Part shown: one piece after another, positions 36,501 through 46,888 of the stretch
Numbering within the stretch: position 1 is the first letter of the stretch
Layout: each line of letters opens with the position of its first letter
Assembly (NCBI GenBank): GCA_017481945.1
Contig: JAFUOJ010000015.1
Coordinates: 80,997-144,996 of the forward strand
Length of the DNA: 64,000 nucleotides
Source of the DNA: Parabacteroides sp.
GTDB lineage: Bacteria > Bacteroidota > Bacteroidia > Bacteroidales > Tannerellaceae
Direction: 5' to 3'
Notes under the pieces: generated by a model
Told to the model about the DNA's origin: nothing
The model's database searches: none
Seen by the model: only the letters and a program-made list of their open reading frames with translations
Position numbers and translations under genes: made by a program

Positions 36501-37085
36501 CGGAGCTAAATCTTCGTTTTCCAACATTTCAATCTTCTGGATTTCGTGAGATGTACGGAAACCATCGAAGAAGTTTAAGAAAGGAACACGAGATTTAATT
36601 GTAGACAAGTGAGCAACACCTGCTAAATCCATAACTTCCTGAACAGAACCTTCAGCTAACATTGCGAAACCAGTCTGACGGCAAGACATAACATCTTGAT
36701 GGTCTCCAAAGATACACAATGCATGAGAAGCTAATGTACGAGCAGAAACATGGAATACACAAGGCAAAAATTCACCTGCAATCTTATACATATTAGGAAT
36801 CATCAAAAGTAGACCCTGAGACGCTGTATAAGTAGTAGTCAATGCACCAGCCTGCAAAGAACCGTGAACTGCACCAGCAGCACCACCTTCAGACTGCATT
36901 TCTTGTACTAAAACTGTTTCGCCGAAAATGTTCTTACGGCCTTGAGCTGCCCATTCATCTACATATTCAGCCATAGTAGATGACGGAGTGATAGGATAAA
37001 TAGCAGCAACTTCAGAGAACATATATGAAATATGTGCAGCTGCTTGGTTACCATCACAAGTGATGAATTTCTTTTGTTTTGTCAT
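33531..37085 (-). CDS. nifJ: Pyruvate:ferredoxin (flavodoxin) oxidoreductase
   Basis: 1184 residues, single-chain type, full length. It converts pyruvate and CoA to acetyl-CoA, CO2 and reduced ferredoxin, a central step of anaerobic fermentation. N-terminal pyrimidine-binding domain (AAAHISYMFSEVAAIYPITPSS), gamma domain, then a ferredoxin-like domain with CIQCNKCAYVCPHACIRP and CLGCGNCVDVCPGNP for two 4Fe-4S clusters. A third cluster site uses CSGCGETPY and later Cys residues. The TPP-binding segment is GDGASYDIGYGGLDHV followed by DTEVYSNTGGQ. It lies 30 bp after the AAA ATPase gene; codon use is that of a highly expressed gene. Confidence 0.97.
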   Translation of the reverse strand: MTKQKKFITCDGNQAAAHISYMFSEVAAIYPITPSSTMAEYVDEWAAQGRKNIFGETVLVQEMQSEGGAAGAVHGSLQAGALTTTYTASQGLLLMIPNMYKIAGEFLPCVFHVSARTLASHALCIFGDHQDVMSCRQTGFAMLAEGSVQEVMDLAGVAHLSTIKSRVPFLNFFDGFRTSHEIQKIEMLENEDLAPLVDQQALAEFRSRALTPEKPVARGMAENPDTFFAHRESCNPYYDAVPAIVEEYMNKVSEITGRKYGLFDYYGAEDAERVIIAMGSVTEAIREVIDHLTAQGEKVGLVAVHLYRPFSAKHFLAAVPKTAKRIAVLDRTKEPGANGEPLYLDVKDCFYGVENAPVIVGGRYGLGSNDTTPAQILAVYENLAMAEPKNHFTIGIVDDVTFTSLPKKEEIAMGGEGMFQAKFYGLGADGTVGANKNSVKIIGDNTDKHCQAYFSYDSKKSGGFTCSHLRFGDSEIRSTYLVNTPNFVACHVQAYLHMYDVTRGLQKNGTFLLNTIWEGEELAKNLPNNVKKYFAENNISVYYINATKIAQEIGLGNRTNTILQSAFFRITGVIPVDLAIEQMKKFIVKSYGKKGEDVVNKNYAAVDRGGEYKQLTVDAAWANLPADEKAANNDPAFINEVVRPINAQNGDLLPVSAFKGIEDGTWPQGTAAYEKRGVAAFVPTWTAENCIQCNKCAYVCPHACIRPFVMDEAEAAGLNATTIEMKAPAAMKGMKFRMQVGVMDCLGCGNCVDVCPGNPKAGGPALKMVPLEGELAEAANWEYCVKNVKSKQDLVDIKSNPKNSQFATPLFEFSGACSGCGETPYVKLISQLFGDRQMVANATGCSSIYSGSIPSTPYTTNEKGQGPAWANSLFEDFCEFGLGMTLANKKMRARIVDLLNEVIANEAAPAEYKEAAQAWIAGKDDAEASKAAAAALKPMIEAGAAKGCETCVKLAELSHYLVKRSQWIIGGDGASYDIGYGGLDHVIASGEDVNILVLDTEVYSNTGGQSSKATPLGAIAKFAAAGKRVRKKDLGMIATTYGYVYVAQIAMGADQAQCLKAIREAEAYPGPSIVIAYAPCINHGLKKGMGKAQAEEAAAVACGYWHLWRYNPALEEEGKNPFSLDSKEPNWEGFQDYLKGEVRFASVMKQYPNEAADLFQACEDMAKKRYQSYIRMTKMDWSNE

Positions 37086-37115
37086 AGACTCTAACTATTA
37101 GTATTTAAAAAGATT

Positions 37116-38294
37116 TCAATATAAAAAACCAAAAAGCCAAAGTGGAATCATATTTTCACTTCCCACTTCAACTTTATCAACAGCATAATATAAATCAGGA
37201 TTATTCTTCATTTTCATGTTTTCCTCAATCTTGAAATTATATTTACCATTCACTAAGAAATGTGCATTCTTAATTCCCTCGTTTAACTTATTATCTTTCA
37301 ACAATTGATTATAAAAGAAAGACTCACGAACAGATTGCACGTTTACTTCCATTGGACGAACAGGATACATTAGGTTTGAATTATACATATATACTTTAGA
37401 CGGCTTTTTAGGGAATGACTCCCCTACTGGATAAAGCATATTCATTAAACGAGCATCTGCCAAATACTTAATATAATTCATAACTGTCGCCCGGGACATT
37501 TCAATGTCTTTACTTAGCTGACTTATATTAGGCGAACAAGGAGCGTTTGTCGCTAATAAATACAGTAATTTTCGCAATTTGGGTAAATAACTCTGTTCTA
37601 TTTGCTTGATGTATAAAACATCAACCTCCAACATCATATTCATCGTCTTTAACAAATTCTCTGAGAAATTTCTTTTCTCTAAGAAAAAAGGATAGAAACC
37701 ATGATGTAGATAATCCTGAAAATAAGCCATCGGCTTCCCTATCGAACAGATTTCTTTTGCAATCTTCTGATGGTCTGCCAATACCTCTTCAAATGTATAT
37801 GCAGGGATTTTACAACCTGCCATTAAATTAAAGAACTCTCGAAACGAAAACCCTCTTAAATTATAAGAGACAACTTTACCTGATAAATCCGGATTCTCCT
37901 CTTTTAATCTCATCACCGAAGAACCTGAAAATATAATTTTCAAATCAGTAAAATTGTCATAACAATATCGAAGTTCTCTCGACCAATCTGAATACTTAAA
38001 CACTTGGTCTATTAGCAACACCTTTCCTCCTTTTGCTCGGAACTCTGCTGCAAAATCAACCAAAGTACGTTCTGTAAAATAGAAATGATTTAAATTAATG
38101 TATAAGCATTCTTTATTATTTACATCAAAATACTCACGAGCATAATCCAACAAAAACGTTGTTTTACCAACCCCACGAGAACCTTTTATGCCAATTAATC
38201 GGTCATCCCAATTAATTTCATCCATAAGTCCCCTACGCACAGGTGAATACAAATGTTCAACCAAGTATTTATGTGTCCTAAAGAATGCCTCCAC
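37116..38294 (-). CDS. AAA ATPase of the ATP-binding/DUF4143 type
   Basis: 392 residues with a GTG start at 38294. Walker A is GIKGSRGVGKTTF (near residue 35-45). Walker B is KVLLIDQVFKYSD (an unusual Gln after Asp). IIFSGSSVMRLKEENPDLSGKV follows, and LRGFSFREFFNL is the typical AAA_14 segment. A winged-helix-like part (ISQLSKDIEMSRATVMNYIKYL) and a DUF4143-type C-terminus complete it. These STAND-like ATPases are numerous in Bacteroidales and of unclear role. It sits between ilvE and PFOR on the same strand and has no functional link to either that I can see. Confidence 0.85.
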   Translation of the reverse strand: MEAFFRTHKYLVEHLYSPVRRGLMDEINWDDRLIGIKGSRGVGKTTFLLDYAREYFDVNNKECLYINLNHFYFTERTLVDFAAEFRAKGGKVLLIDQVFKYSDWSRELRYCYDNFTDLKIIFSGSSVMRLKEENPDLSGKVVSYNLRGFSFREFFNLMAGCKIPAYTFEEVLADHQKIAKEICSIGKPMAYFQDYLHHGFYPFFLEKRNFSENLLKTMNMMLEVDVLYIKQIEQSYLPKLRKLLYLLATNAPCSPNISQLSKDIEMSRATVMNYIKYLADARLMNMLYPVGESFPKKPSKVYMYNSNLMYPVRPMEVNVQSVRESFFYNQLLKDNKLNEGIKNAHFLVNGKYNFKIEENMKMKNNPDLYYAVDKVEVGSENMIPLWLFGFLY

Positions 38295-38453
38295 TTTATC
38301 AATAACATAGATTTATTATCTATGTCCCCCATTCATTTATTTAAACAAGGCAAAGATAGATAATCTTTCCCATATTGCAACACTGAGTTTACAATTTTCA
38401 TATCTAATTATCAACTTCAATTGACAATCAAATCTTCTATTCTACTTCATTTA

Positions 38454-39473
38454 TTATTCTATAATACTTACCCAGCCGTATGGATCTGGTTCATCACCAT
38501 ATTGAATTGCACGCAATTTATTATACAGCTTCTCGCAAATAGGACCAGGTTTACCATCTTTAGCTATAATATAAGACTTATTTTCATCCAAATCATCAAT
38601 CTGAGAAATTGGAGCAATCACAGCAGCTGTTCCACATTCTGCTGCCTCATCAAATGTAGCAATTTCTTCAAATGGAACTGGACGACATTCAACTGTCAAT
38701 CCCATATCTGTAGCCAGCTGTTGCAAACTTTTATTAGTAATAGAAGGTAAAATCGAATGAGACTTTGGTGTAATATAGCTATTTCCTCGTATTCCAAAAA
38801 AGTTAGCAGGTCCACATTCATCCAAGTATTTTTTCTCTTTTGGATCTAAATACAACACTGCTGCATATCCTTTAGAATGGGCAATTTCTCCTGCAACTAA
38901 ACTAGCAGCATAATTACCACCAACCTTAATAGTTCCTGTTCCATAAGGTGCTGCACGATCATATTCACGCATAATACAAACTTTCGAAGGTTGGAAACCA
39001 CCTTTAAAATAAGGACCTACAGGTGTAACAAAAATCACAAACATATATTCTGGAGCAGGTTTTACTCCTACCTGTGCCCCTAATCCTAACATCAAGGGAC
39101 GAATATACAAAGCTGCTCCACTTTCATAAGGGGGAACAAAACGTTCGTTTAATTTTACAACCTTACGAACTGCTTCCTCAAATTTTTCTATTGGTAATTC
39201 AGCCATTTTAATTCCACGGCTTGAAGACTGCATACGCTTTCCATTCTCATTCATACGGAAGACACGTACTTTTCCATCTTTACCTCTAAAAGCTTTCAAA
39301 CCTTCAAAAGACTCTTGCCCATAATGTAAACATGTTGCAGCCATGTGGATATTCAGGATTTCAGATGAACAAACTTCCAATTCACCCCATTTTCCATCCC
39401 GATAATAACAACGTACGTTATAATCAGTTTTGATGTATCCGAAGCCTAATTCGGACCAATTCATATTTTCCAT
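38454..39473 (-). CDS. ilvE: Branched-chain amino acid aminotransferase
   Basis: 339 residues, class IV PLP aminotransferase that makes Leu, Ile and Val from their keto acids. Motifs: YGQESFEGLKAFRGKDGKVRVFR, GGFQPSKVCIMREYDRAAPYGTG, KVGGNYAASL with the PLP-binding Lys region, LDECGPANFFGI and PFEEIATFDEAAECGTAA. Length and order match the bacterial type II branched-chain enzyme. It is cytoplasmic and monocistronic, with an exact -7 element at 39498-39505. Confidence 0.96.
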   Translation of the reverse strand: MENMNWSELGFGYIKTDYNVRCYYRDGKWGELEVCSSEILNIHMAATCLHYGQESFEGLKAFRGKDGKVRVFRMNENGKRMQSSSRGIKMAELPIEKFEEAVRKVVKLNERFVPPYESGAALYIRPLMLGLGAQVGVKPAPEYMFVIFVTPVGPYFKGGFQPSKVCIMREYDRAAPYGTGTIKVGGNYAASLVAGEIAHSKGYAAVLYLDPKEKKYLDECGPANFFGIRGNSYITPKSHSILPSITNKSLQQLATDMGLTVECRPVPFEEIATFDEAAECGTAAVIAPISQIDDLDENKSYIIAKDGKPGPICEKLYNKLRAIQYGDEPDPYGWVSIIE

Positions 39474-39497
39474 ATCTTATCAAATTAGATTATGTCG

Positions 39498-39505
39498 CAA
39501 AGATA
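39498..39505 (-). promoter_or_regulatory. -7 element for ilvE
   Basis: The minus strand reads TATCTTTG (exact), 25 bp before the ATG. Confidence 0.55.
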
Positions 39506-39566
39506 TTAATAAAACAATAAATTGTAACAAGAACTACCTCAAAAGATAATAAGATGTAATTACCTC

Positions 39567-40394
39567 CTAATATTTTACTTTTATCCAAGAGGCATTTTGG
39601 GTAATCCAATCTTTTAAAGCAACTGGTATATCAGTACACATATAATCACAACCTAAATAAGCTCCCAACATAAAATCCTCTGTTGATTGTCCCGGCCATA
39701 AACTAACTATTAATCCTGCCTCATGCGCTTTTTTAACAGCAGCCCGACTAGTACCATTCATCGCCGCGCCTAAACGTTTTATACCAACTGTTTTACAAAG
39801 AGCTATCGTTTCATCATTACAAGGTTTACTGACTATTAATAATAAATCAACACTAGGATAATTAGACTGTAAATAACGTAATCCTCTATAATCAAAAGAG
39901 GTAAATACATATTCTGCATCAATAGGCTTATTAGCCATTACCATCTTATACAGTTTATCACAATATTGTTTTAAACGTTCTTCTGGATAAAGAGAGGTCG
40001 GATTTGTTTTCATTTCAAATTCTACATATAATCCAGGTTTATCTTTCAAGAAATCAAGTAATTCATCTAAAAATAAAACCTTATTTCCCTTCTTTGTCCG
40101 CATTTGCAAAATTTCAGCTTTCGTTTTTTCTTCAACGATACCTGTTCCATCCGTAGTCCTCTCCAAAGAGCTATCATGTGTTACCACTAATTCTCCATCT
40201 TTCGTCATACGAATATCTGTTTCAAAACCTCGATATCCTACTTCATAACTTGCTCTAAAGGCTTGTATCGTATTCTCATCATGCTCCATTCGTCCCCCAC
40301 GATGTGAAAACAAACGAATCTCTTGTGTCTGAGCACAAAGTTGTAAAGCCCCCATTAAGCCTATTACAACAAACATCCATCTATAAATTCTCAT
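39567..40394 (-). CDS. Exported glycerophosphodiester phosphodiesterase
   Basis: 275 residues. Signal peptide 1-21 (LQLCAQ), then the GDPD TIM barrel: FSHRGGRMEHDENTIQAF, GYRGFETDIRMTKDGELVV with metal-binding Glu/Asp, THDSSLERTTDGTG with catalytic His, and VEFEMKTNP. It hydrolyses glycerophosphodiesters to glycerol-3-phosphate and alcohol in the periplasm. It begins 4 bp after the stop of the frameshifted glycoside hydrolase, so it ends a three-gene polysaccharide-related operon. Confidence 0.92.
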   Translation of the reverse strand: MRIYRWMFVVIGLMGALQLCAQTQEIRLFSHRGGRMEHDENTIQAFRASYEVGYRGFETDIRMTKDGELVVTHDSSLERTTDGTGIVEEKTKAEILQMRTKKGNKVLFLDELLDFLKDKPGLYVEFEMKTNPTSLYPEERLKQYCDKLYKMVMANKPIDAEYVFTSFDYRGLRYLQSNYPSVDLLLIVSKPCNDETIALCKTVGIKRLGAAMNGTSRAAVKKAHEAGLIVSLWPGQSTEDFMLGAYLGCDYMCTDIPVALKDWITQNASWIKVKY

Positions 40395-40398
40395 AAAA

Positions 40399-43300
40399 TC
40401 ATTTATTTATTTTTTCAACTTCAATTACAGGATCAGAAAGTAAACCAAACGGGATGGAATAATAATTATCTCTCCACAAAATGGCATTTCCCCTAATACG
40501 TGCATCATACCAATCTCGATCCCCCGGAACTAAGTTTGGCCATCCATGATTTCCTTTAAAAACAGAAGAGCCAACTTGTGTAAACTCAGCACCCACATGA
40601 TGATGAGGCCCCATCAAATTTCGTAAACTGTTAGTTAAGGTCAAAGTCAATACATTTTCGCCCGACTGTAAAACATCTGTAATATCACATTCCCATGGAG
40701 CCGAGAAAACAGTTGGCAAATGTTTTCCATTCAATGTAATACCTACTAATGTCGTTTCTAAATCTCTAAAAGATAATATATATTTTTCAGTCTGCTTATC
40801 TACCTTATCCATCACAAACGTTTGATTCAATTCTATACTTCCAGAGAAAAATGGATACCCTTGACGAACTAAATCACCTTCTACATTCGACTGTTCCATA
40901 GATATAGAAAAAGAGCCATATTGAAAACAGGTTGGCATCGGTTTAGGGGCCAACGTCTTCTCCTGATTTCTCCATGTTTCAGTTGGTTGCTCTTTGGTTA
41001 ATCTACCTTGTACTCCAAAATTTCCAACCAAATAAATAGCTTCTATTTCTGTTCCATAACGCTTTACAGCATTCATATCTCCTGGAACTGCACTTTTATA
41101 TTCTAATTTCAAAGTTATTTCATTTTTTCCTTTTCGTAATAAAGAAGTAATTTGAGATTGAATGATAGAATGATCCACATAAGTGGCCTTTTCATCAAAT
41201 GATATAAGACTTTCATTTACCTTAATCTCATCATACATCCAAGGTTGTTCTACAGCAACATAACACAAATTTGGCAAATGATCCACAGAAAAAGAATAAC
41301 GCAAATGTAATGGTCCACTATAAGATTCTTTTTCTGCAAAACGAGTATAAATAGCCAAAACAGGTTCAGGAGCATTCCATTTCTTTCCACCATCAATACT
41401 CCAAGCTGCAAAATCTAATGGTAAAGCATTTGGACTCAATCTCTTTTGTTTCCAAGAATGATCTAATGTTAATATTGATGTTCGTTCTCCCGGTAGTTGA
41501 TAAACAGATTAGCAACAGCCTTTTCAGAGGGTTCTCCAATAGTCAACACCCAAGTTCGTGCTGGAGCAAATTCAAGTAAGTAAGATCCCTCTTTATTACT
41601 TTTCAAAGATAAACAATCACCATTTATAGGATCCCATAACATCACCTTTTGATTATCAGTAACACAAACATCAACTGTCACAGGTTGTAAACGAGAGGTA
41701 TTAGACAATTGTAAAAGGTACCCCCCTTTTACCTCACGAAGATGTGACCACACCAATTGTTTATCTTCTCCACGAAGTGTAAATACTGGAGAATAGACTT
41801 TTTCTATTTCTGAACATAAAGAAGCCTTTGTTACTAATATTGAGTTTTCTTTCAATTGTTCAATTGCCCCAATATTTTCTTTTCCTTCTACAAAATCCGG
41901 ATAACGTTCTACAACCAATATTTTTCCTCCAACCTTTGCAAATGCCTGAAGTAAATTTAATGTAGAAGGACGAATCGTACGCATAGGAGGTAACACCACT
42001 ATCTGATAAGCCATTTGTCCTACCTTAAAACAGCCATCTTCAACACATCCTATTTCTGAAATAATACCTTCATCTCCTATATCTGAATTAATCTGCATAG
42101 CCATCAACTGATTTAGTAACTCTTCAAAAGGAGTATCCCAATCTAATTTTTCAGTAAAAACTGAACCTTTAGGAGCTTCATCTATATAATCAGATTCTAT
42201 CGGACTGATAATACAAACTTCAGCTTTTGTTTTTCCAACTGTCGCAAAATAACATAAACGAGCAGAATAATCCTCAAACAATTTATTCTGTGACCAATAA
42301 GGTTGCTGATGACTAATGGTAGGAGGATAATCTCGTTTTCGCTCTCCTTTCATACTATACAAATAAAGATGAGGACACATAAAGTTCACTCCCATTATCG
42401 TATGCCAAGAAGTAATCCACATACGATCCTCAAATGACATATTTTGTCCACTAATCCCAAACAATTCACTTAAACGTCGAGAAATTCCATATTGATTCGC
42501 GGTAGATGTTAAAACTTTTCCCGTATGTGTTGGATTATAACGTAACCCCAATGCATCAATACCTGGCATTTGCATTGAACGAAATTGCTGAGATAAATTA
42601 CCCTCATTTTGCATATTTTTTGCCGGAAATTCTTCATAATTATAATGTCCCGTCCATATAAAACCATGTTCAGCACAATAATCTGCAATTTGTCTTGTAA
42701 AAGAATGTTCCAAACAATGAGCTATTGTTCGATAATAATGTAAACGAACAGTACGCCAATCACCAACTTCACTAAACAAAGAAGGTATAACCGGTCGCAA
42801 ATCATACCCCCACAAATTCTTAAAAACAGCCTCCACATAAGGAGAATAACTTACCGCTGCTGTAGAGCCCGGCACTCGACGAGGACAAACTTGCGCTTCA
42901 TCCATAAAAATACCTTTTACGTGTGGCTGCCCAGCAAAACGTTCTACATATGGACGATATGTACAATCAATAAATGCTTTTACCATTTCTGGATTCATCA
43001 AATCAACCCAAGCACCACCATTGTACCGAGCTTGACCTGTCCGTTCTGCATAAGAAACATATTTATAATTGTCATCTTCCCAAAGAAGTTCATCATCTTC
43101 TGTCAATTGATCCCAATCTTTAGGAACACGTCCCAACGTACGAACGCAATAATCTCTATTCATTAGAGGAACAATACCTCCGGCATAACCACTTGGATAC
43201 CCATCTTCATCATAAAACCAAGCGTCAATACCCAATTCTTGACAGGTTTTCACACCAACTTCCATCATGTGAAACCATTCTTCACTCAAATAAGGAGTTA

Positions 43301-43547
43301 GCAAACCTATACGACTATGTAAAAAAGCGCCACCAAATCCCCCTTCTTTCATCAACTTCAATTGACGAGACAACTCCTCCGCAGACAGACTATCATTCAA
43401 TGAATAAAAAGGAACTGATCTAAATGTATTATCAGGACTTTTAAACTCAGACTGTTCAAATGAACAATAGTCATTTATCTCCTGTGAAGGTGATGAACAA
43501 CTCCACAGAGCGCTTAATAAGGACATAAAACATATTATTCTGTTCAT
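40399..43547 (-). pseudogene. Frameshifted GH106-like glycoside hydrolase (tandem paralogue)
   Basis: Two adjacent frames together equal the intact neighbour at 43547-46687. The first (41469-43547, 692 residues) follows the neighbour to its ILTFGKPS/VLTIGEPS region and then runs out of frame (NYRENEHQY, stop). The second (from about 41500 down to 40399) continues the homology at once: VYQLPGERTS here against VYNVSGERTS there, then NALPLDFAAWS against NAIPLDFAAWS. One base is missing near 41500-41508, in no long homopolymer. The first frame alone keeps the signal peptide, a lipobox-like ALWSCSS and the catalytic-domain motifs (FYDEDGYPSGYAGG). It may therefore still make a truncated protein. 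Either a true mutation or a sequence error. Confidence 0.85.
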
Positions 43548-46500
43548 TATTCTTTCACTTTTTCAGTTTCAATAATAGGAGACGCCAAAAGACCAAAAGG
43601 AATAGAATAATAATCATCTCTCCATAATATAGCATTCCCTCGAATACGAGCGTCAAACCAATCTCGATCTCCAGGTTCTAAATTTGGCCAACTATGATTA
43701 CCCCGGAAAACAGCAGGACCAACCTGAGCAAATTCAGCTCCAACATGATGATAAGGTCCCATCAAATTTCTTAAACTATTTGTCAAAATAACTACTAATT
43801 GATTTGAACCTTCTTGTAAAGCCTCTGTTATATCACATTCCCAAGGACTCGAGAATATAACCGGAAACTCTTTCCCATTTAAACGAACACTGACTAAAAT
43901 AGTTTCCAAATTATTAAAGCGAAGAATATACTTCAACGTTTTTTTATCCACTTTCTCTATCTTAAAGTCCTGCTCTAACTCCATACGACCAGCAAAGAAA
44001 GGATAACCTTCACGAACCAAGTCACCTTCTACAATAGCAGGTTCATCTACCAACTCAAAAGATTTATACAAGAAACGAGTTGGTAATGGTCTTGGTTCCA
44101 AATTCTTATCCCGATTTCTCCAACTTTCAGTAGGTTGTTCTTTTGATAAACTTCCCTGAACCCCAAAATCTCCTACTAAATAAATTGTTTCAATTTCCGT
44201 ACCATACCGCTCTACCGCGTCTAAACTTGCAGGCCTAGCACTTATATTATCTACAGATAAAATCACCTCATTTTTCCCAGGTTTTAACAAAGATAAAATA
44301 GAGGTTTTACAGATAGTATGATCAATGAATATATCTTCTTTTCCAATAGAAACAGATGTTCCGTTTACTTGAATACCTTTATAAATCCAAGGTTGTTCCA
44401 CAGCTAAATCACATGCTTTTGGCATTTGATTTACTTGAAAAGAATATCGAAGATGTAAAGGACCATCATAAGCCTTCTTTTCACTAAAACGATAATAAAT
44501 AGCCAATACAGGCTCTGGATCATTCCATGTTTTTCCTCCATCTGTACTCCATGCCGCAAAATCCAACGGAATAGCATTAGCATTCAACTTCTTATTTTTC
44601 CATTTATTAGTTAATGTAACCACAGAAGTTCGTTCCCCTGACACATTATATACCTTATCATAGATAGCCTGAACAGAGGGTTTACCGAACGTTAATATCC
44701 ATGTCTGCGCCGGAGCAAAGTCTAATGTATAGAGACCATTCTTATCAGGATTTATTTGTAAACATTCACCATTTACAGGATTCCATAAAGCAACTTTATT
44801 ATTAGGATCTGACACACGAACATTTACTTTTACATTCTGTAAACGAGAAGTATTTGAAAGTTGTAGAACTTGACCATCTTCTACTTCACGTAAATGAGAC
44901 CATATTAAATGCTTGTTTGTTCCCTCTAAAAAGAAAACAGGAGTATACACCTTTTCTATCTCTGCTTTCAAAGTTTCTGCTGTTACTAAAATAGAAGAAG
45001 CCTTTAACTGTTCTATTGCTTGTGTATCTAATTTTCCTTCTACCAACTCCGGATAATTATCATATACCAAAACAGTACCTCCAGCTTGTGCAAAAGCTTT
45101 CAACAAATTTAAGGTTGAAGGACGTATTGTTCGCATAGGAGGAACAATCACAATCCGATAAGCCATCTTTCCTACTTTGAAACAACCATCTTCTACCATT
45201 CCTATTTCAGAGATGATTTGTTCATCACCCATATCTGAATTAATCTGTAAACCCATTAATTGCTTTAATATAGCTTCTTGTTGTTGATCCCAAGTCACCT
45301 TTCTTGTAGACTTCACACCTCTTGGAGTTATATCCATATAATCCGATTCAAGCGGACTTAACACACAAACTTCAGCTTTCGGAGAACCTACAGTTGCAAA
45401 ATAACATAAACGAGCAGAATAATCTTCAAACAATTTATTTTGAGACCAATAAGGCTGATGATGACTAACAGTAGGAGGATAATCCCGTTTGCGTTCTCCT
45501 TTCATACTATATAAATACAAATGAGGACACATAAAATTAACTCCCATAATTGTATGCCAAGAGGTAATCCACATACGATCCTCAAATGACATATTATGCC
45601 CACTTATACCAAACAACTCCGTCAAACGACGAGGAATCCCATATTGATTTGCAGTAGATGTATTTACTTTTGCATTATGTATAGTATTATAACGTAAACC
45701 TAAAGCGTCAATACCAGGCATTTGCATGTGACGTAATTGTTGCGATAAATTTCCTTCATTATCCATTGTTGAAGCTGGTACATTCTCTCCATTATAATGT
45801 CCTGTCCAAATAAAACCATTTTCCTCGCAATAATCCGCAATTTGCTTACTAAAAGCTTGTTCCATACAATAAGCAACCGTTCTATAATAATGTAGACGAA
45901 CCGTACGCCAATCTCCAACCTCATCGAATAAAGACGGCAACACGGGATATAATTTATAACCCCATAGCTTTTCAAAAGCAGCATCCATATATGGAGAATA
46001 ACTTACAGAACCTGCTTCACCTGTAACTCGAGGACTAATTTGTGGTTCATCAGTAAACATACCCTTTACAAATGGCTTTCCGGCAAAACGTTCAATATAC
46101 GGCTGATAACTACATTCTATAAATGCTTTCACCATTTCCGGATTCATTAAATCCACCCAACAAGTTCCATTAAACCAAGGTTGTCCCATCTTACCTACCT
46201 GACATACATATTTATATGCAGAATCTTCATATAAAACAGTATCACCCTCATCGACCTTTGTATCTTTATGAATTCGTATCAAAGTGCGACTACGATAGGC
46301 TTCACTTTGCAAAGGGACGATCCCCCCTGCAAAACCACTTGGCCATTTATCTTCATCATAAAACCAAGCGTCCATTTCTAAATCTTGACAGGCTTTTACT
46401 CCTACTTCCATCATATGAAACCATTCCTCACTTAAATAAGGAGTCAACAATCCTATACGGCTATGCAAAAAGGCTCCACCAAATCCACCTTCTTTCATTA

Positions 46501-46687
46501 GTTTCAACTGTCGTATTAATTCTTCTTCAGAAAGACTGTCGTTTAAAGAATAAAAAGGGACAGAACGGAAAGTATTATCCGGATTCTTGAATTTCTCCTG
46601 TTCAAATGAACTATACTCTTGTTTAGGAACATGGGTACATCCCCATATTAACCCCAATAACATGAAGGCACAAAATATCTTTTTCAT
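43547..46687 (-). CDS. GH106-like glycoside hydrolase, lipoprotein (intact copy)
   Basis: 1046 residues. Lipobox LIWGC near residue 17. The N-terminal catalytic barrel has RSVPFYSLNDSL, EGGFGGAFLHSRIGLLTPYL and WFYDEDKWPSGFAGG, the pattern of the GH106/rhamnosidase-like family (PF17132). The C-terminal ~350 residues contain beta-sandwich modules (YDGPLHLRYSF, LRNLMGPYHHVGAEF) of the GH2-like/galactose-binding type. It probably removes terminal sugars such as alpha-L-rhamnose from complex glycans; the substrate is not certain. Its TAA overlaps the ATG of the next gene by one base (TAATG), and that gene is a tandem duplicate. It is divergent from metF. Confidence 0.8.
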   Translation of the reverse strand: MKKIFCAFMLLGLIWGCTHVPKQEYSSFEQEKFKNPDNTFRSVPFYSLNDSLSEEELIRQLKLMKEGGFGGAFLHSRIGLLTPYLSEEWFHMMEVGVKACQDLEMDAWFYDEDKWPSGFAGGIVPLQSEAYRSRTLIRIHKDTKVDEGDTVLYEDSAYKYVCQVGKMGQPWFNGTCWVDLMNPEMVKAFIECSYQPYIERFAGKPFVKGMFTDEPQISPRVTGEAGSVSYSPYMDAAFEKLWGYKLYPVLPSLFDEVGDWRTVRLHYYRTVAYCMEQAFSKQIADYCEENGFIWTGHYNGENVPASTMDNEGNLSQQLRHMQMPGIDALGLRYNTIHNAKVNTSTANQYGIPRRLTELFGISGHNMSFEDRMWITSWHTIMGVNFMCPHLYLYSMKGERKRDYPPTVSHHQPYWSQNKLFEDYSARLCYFATVGSPKAEVCVLSPLESDYMDITPRGVKSTRKVTWDQQQEAILKQLMGLQINSDMGDEQIISEIGMVEDGCFKVGKMAYRIVIVPPMRTIRPSTLNLLKAFAQAGGTVLVYDNYPELVEGKLDTQAIEQLKASSILVTAETLKAEIEKVYTPVFFLEGTNKHLIWSHLREVEDGQVLQLSNTSRLQNVKVNVRVSDPNNKVALWNPVNGECLQINPDKNGLYTLDFAPAQTWILTFGKPSVQAIYDKVYNVSGERTSVVTLTNKWKNKKLNANAIPLDFAAWSTDGGKTWNDPEPVLAIYYRFSEKKAYDGPLHLRYSFQVNQMPKACDLAVEQPWIYKGIQVNGTSVSIGKEDIFIDHTICKTSILSLLKPGKNEVILSVDNISARPASLDAVERYGTEIETIYLVGDFGVQGSLSKEQPTESWRNRDKNLEPRPLPTRFLYKSFELVDEPAIVEGDLVREGYPFFAGRMELEQDFKIEKVDKKTLKYILRFNNLETILVSVRLNGKEFPVIFSSPWECDITEALQEGSNQLVVILTNSLRNLMGPYHHVGAEFAQVGPAVFRGNHSWPNLEPGDRDWFDARIRGNAILWRDDYYSIPFGLLASPIIETEKVKE

Positions 46688-46858
46688 AAAAAATAGAATA
46701 GAAGTTACATTTCTTAATTATTTTTCAAAATTATCATTTTTATCGCTTTCATGGTTTTAACACAAGACATTTAACATTAACCTCCACAAATTTAACAATA
46801 AAACATATATCATTTTCACTTTATTCTCTTCCATTGTTTACAAAATGTAAGATTTTAT

Positions 46859-46866
46859 TACTTTTG
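46859..46866 (+). promoter_or_regulatory. -7 element for metF
   Basis: The plus strand reads TACTTTTG (exact) with ATTG about 22 bp upstream, 22 bp before the ATG. Confidence 0.6.
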
Positions 46867-46888
46867 CAATAAAATTTAATAGAGAAAT

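Noticed and set aside
37116-38294. Part of an insertion sequence
   Set aside because: The AAA ATPase has no transposase partner and no terminal inverted repeats flank it.
40399-41439. Independent 346-residue gene
   Set aside because: It starts only at a TTG and is the out-of-frame continuation of the upstream glycoside hydrolase, as the intact paralogue shows.
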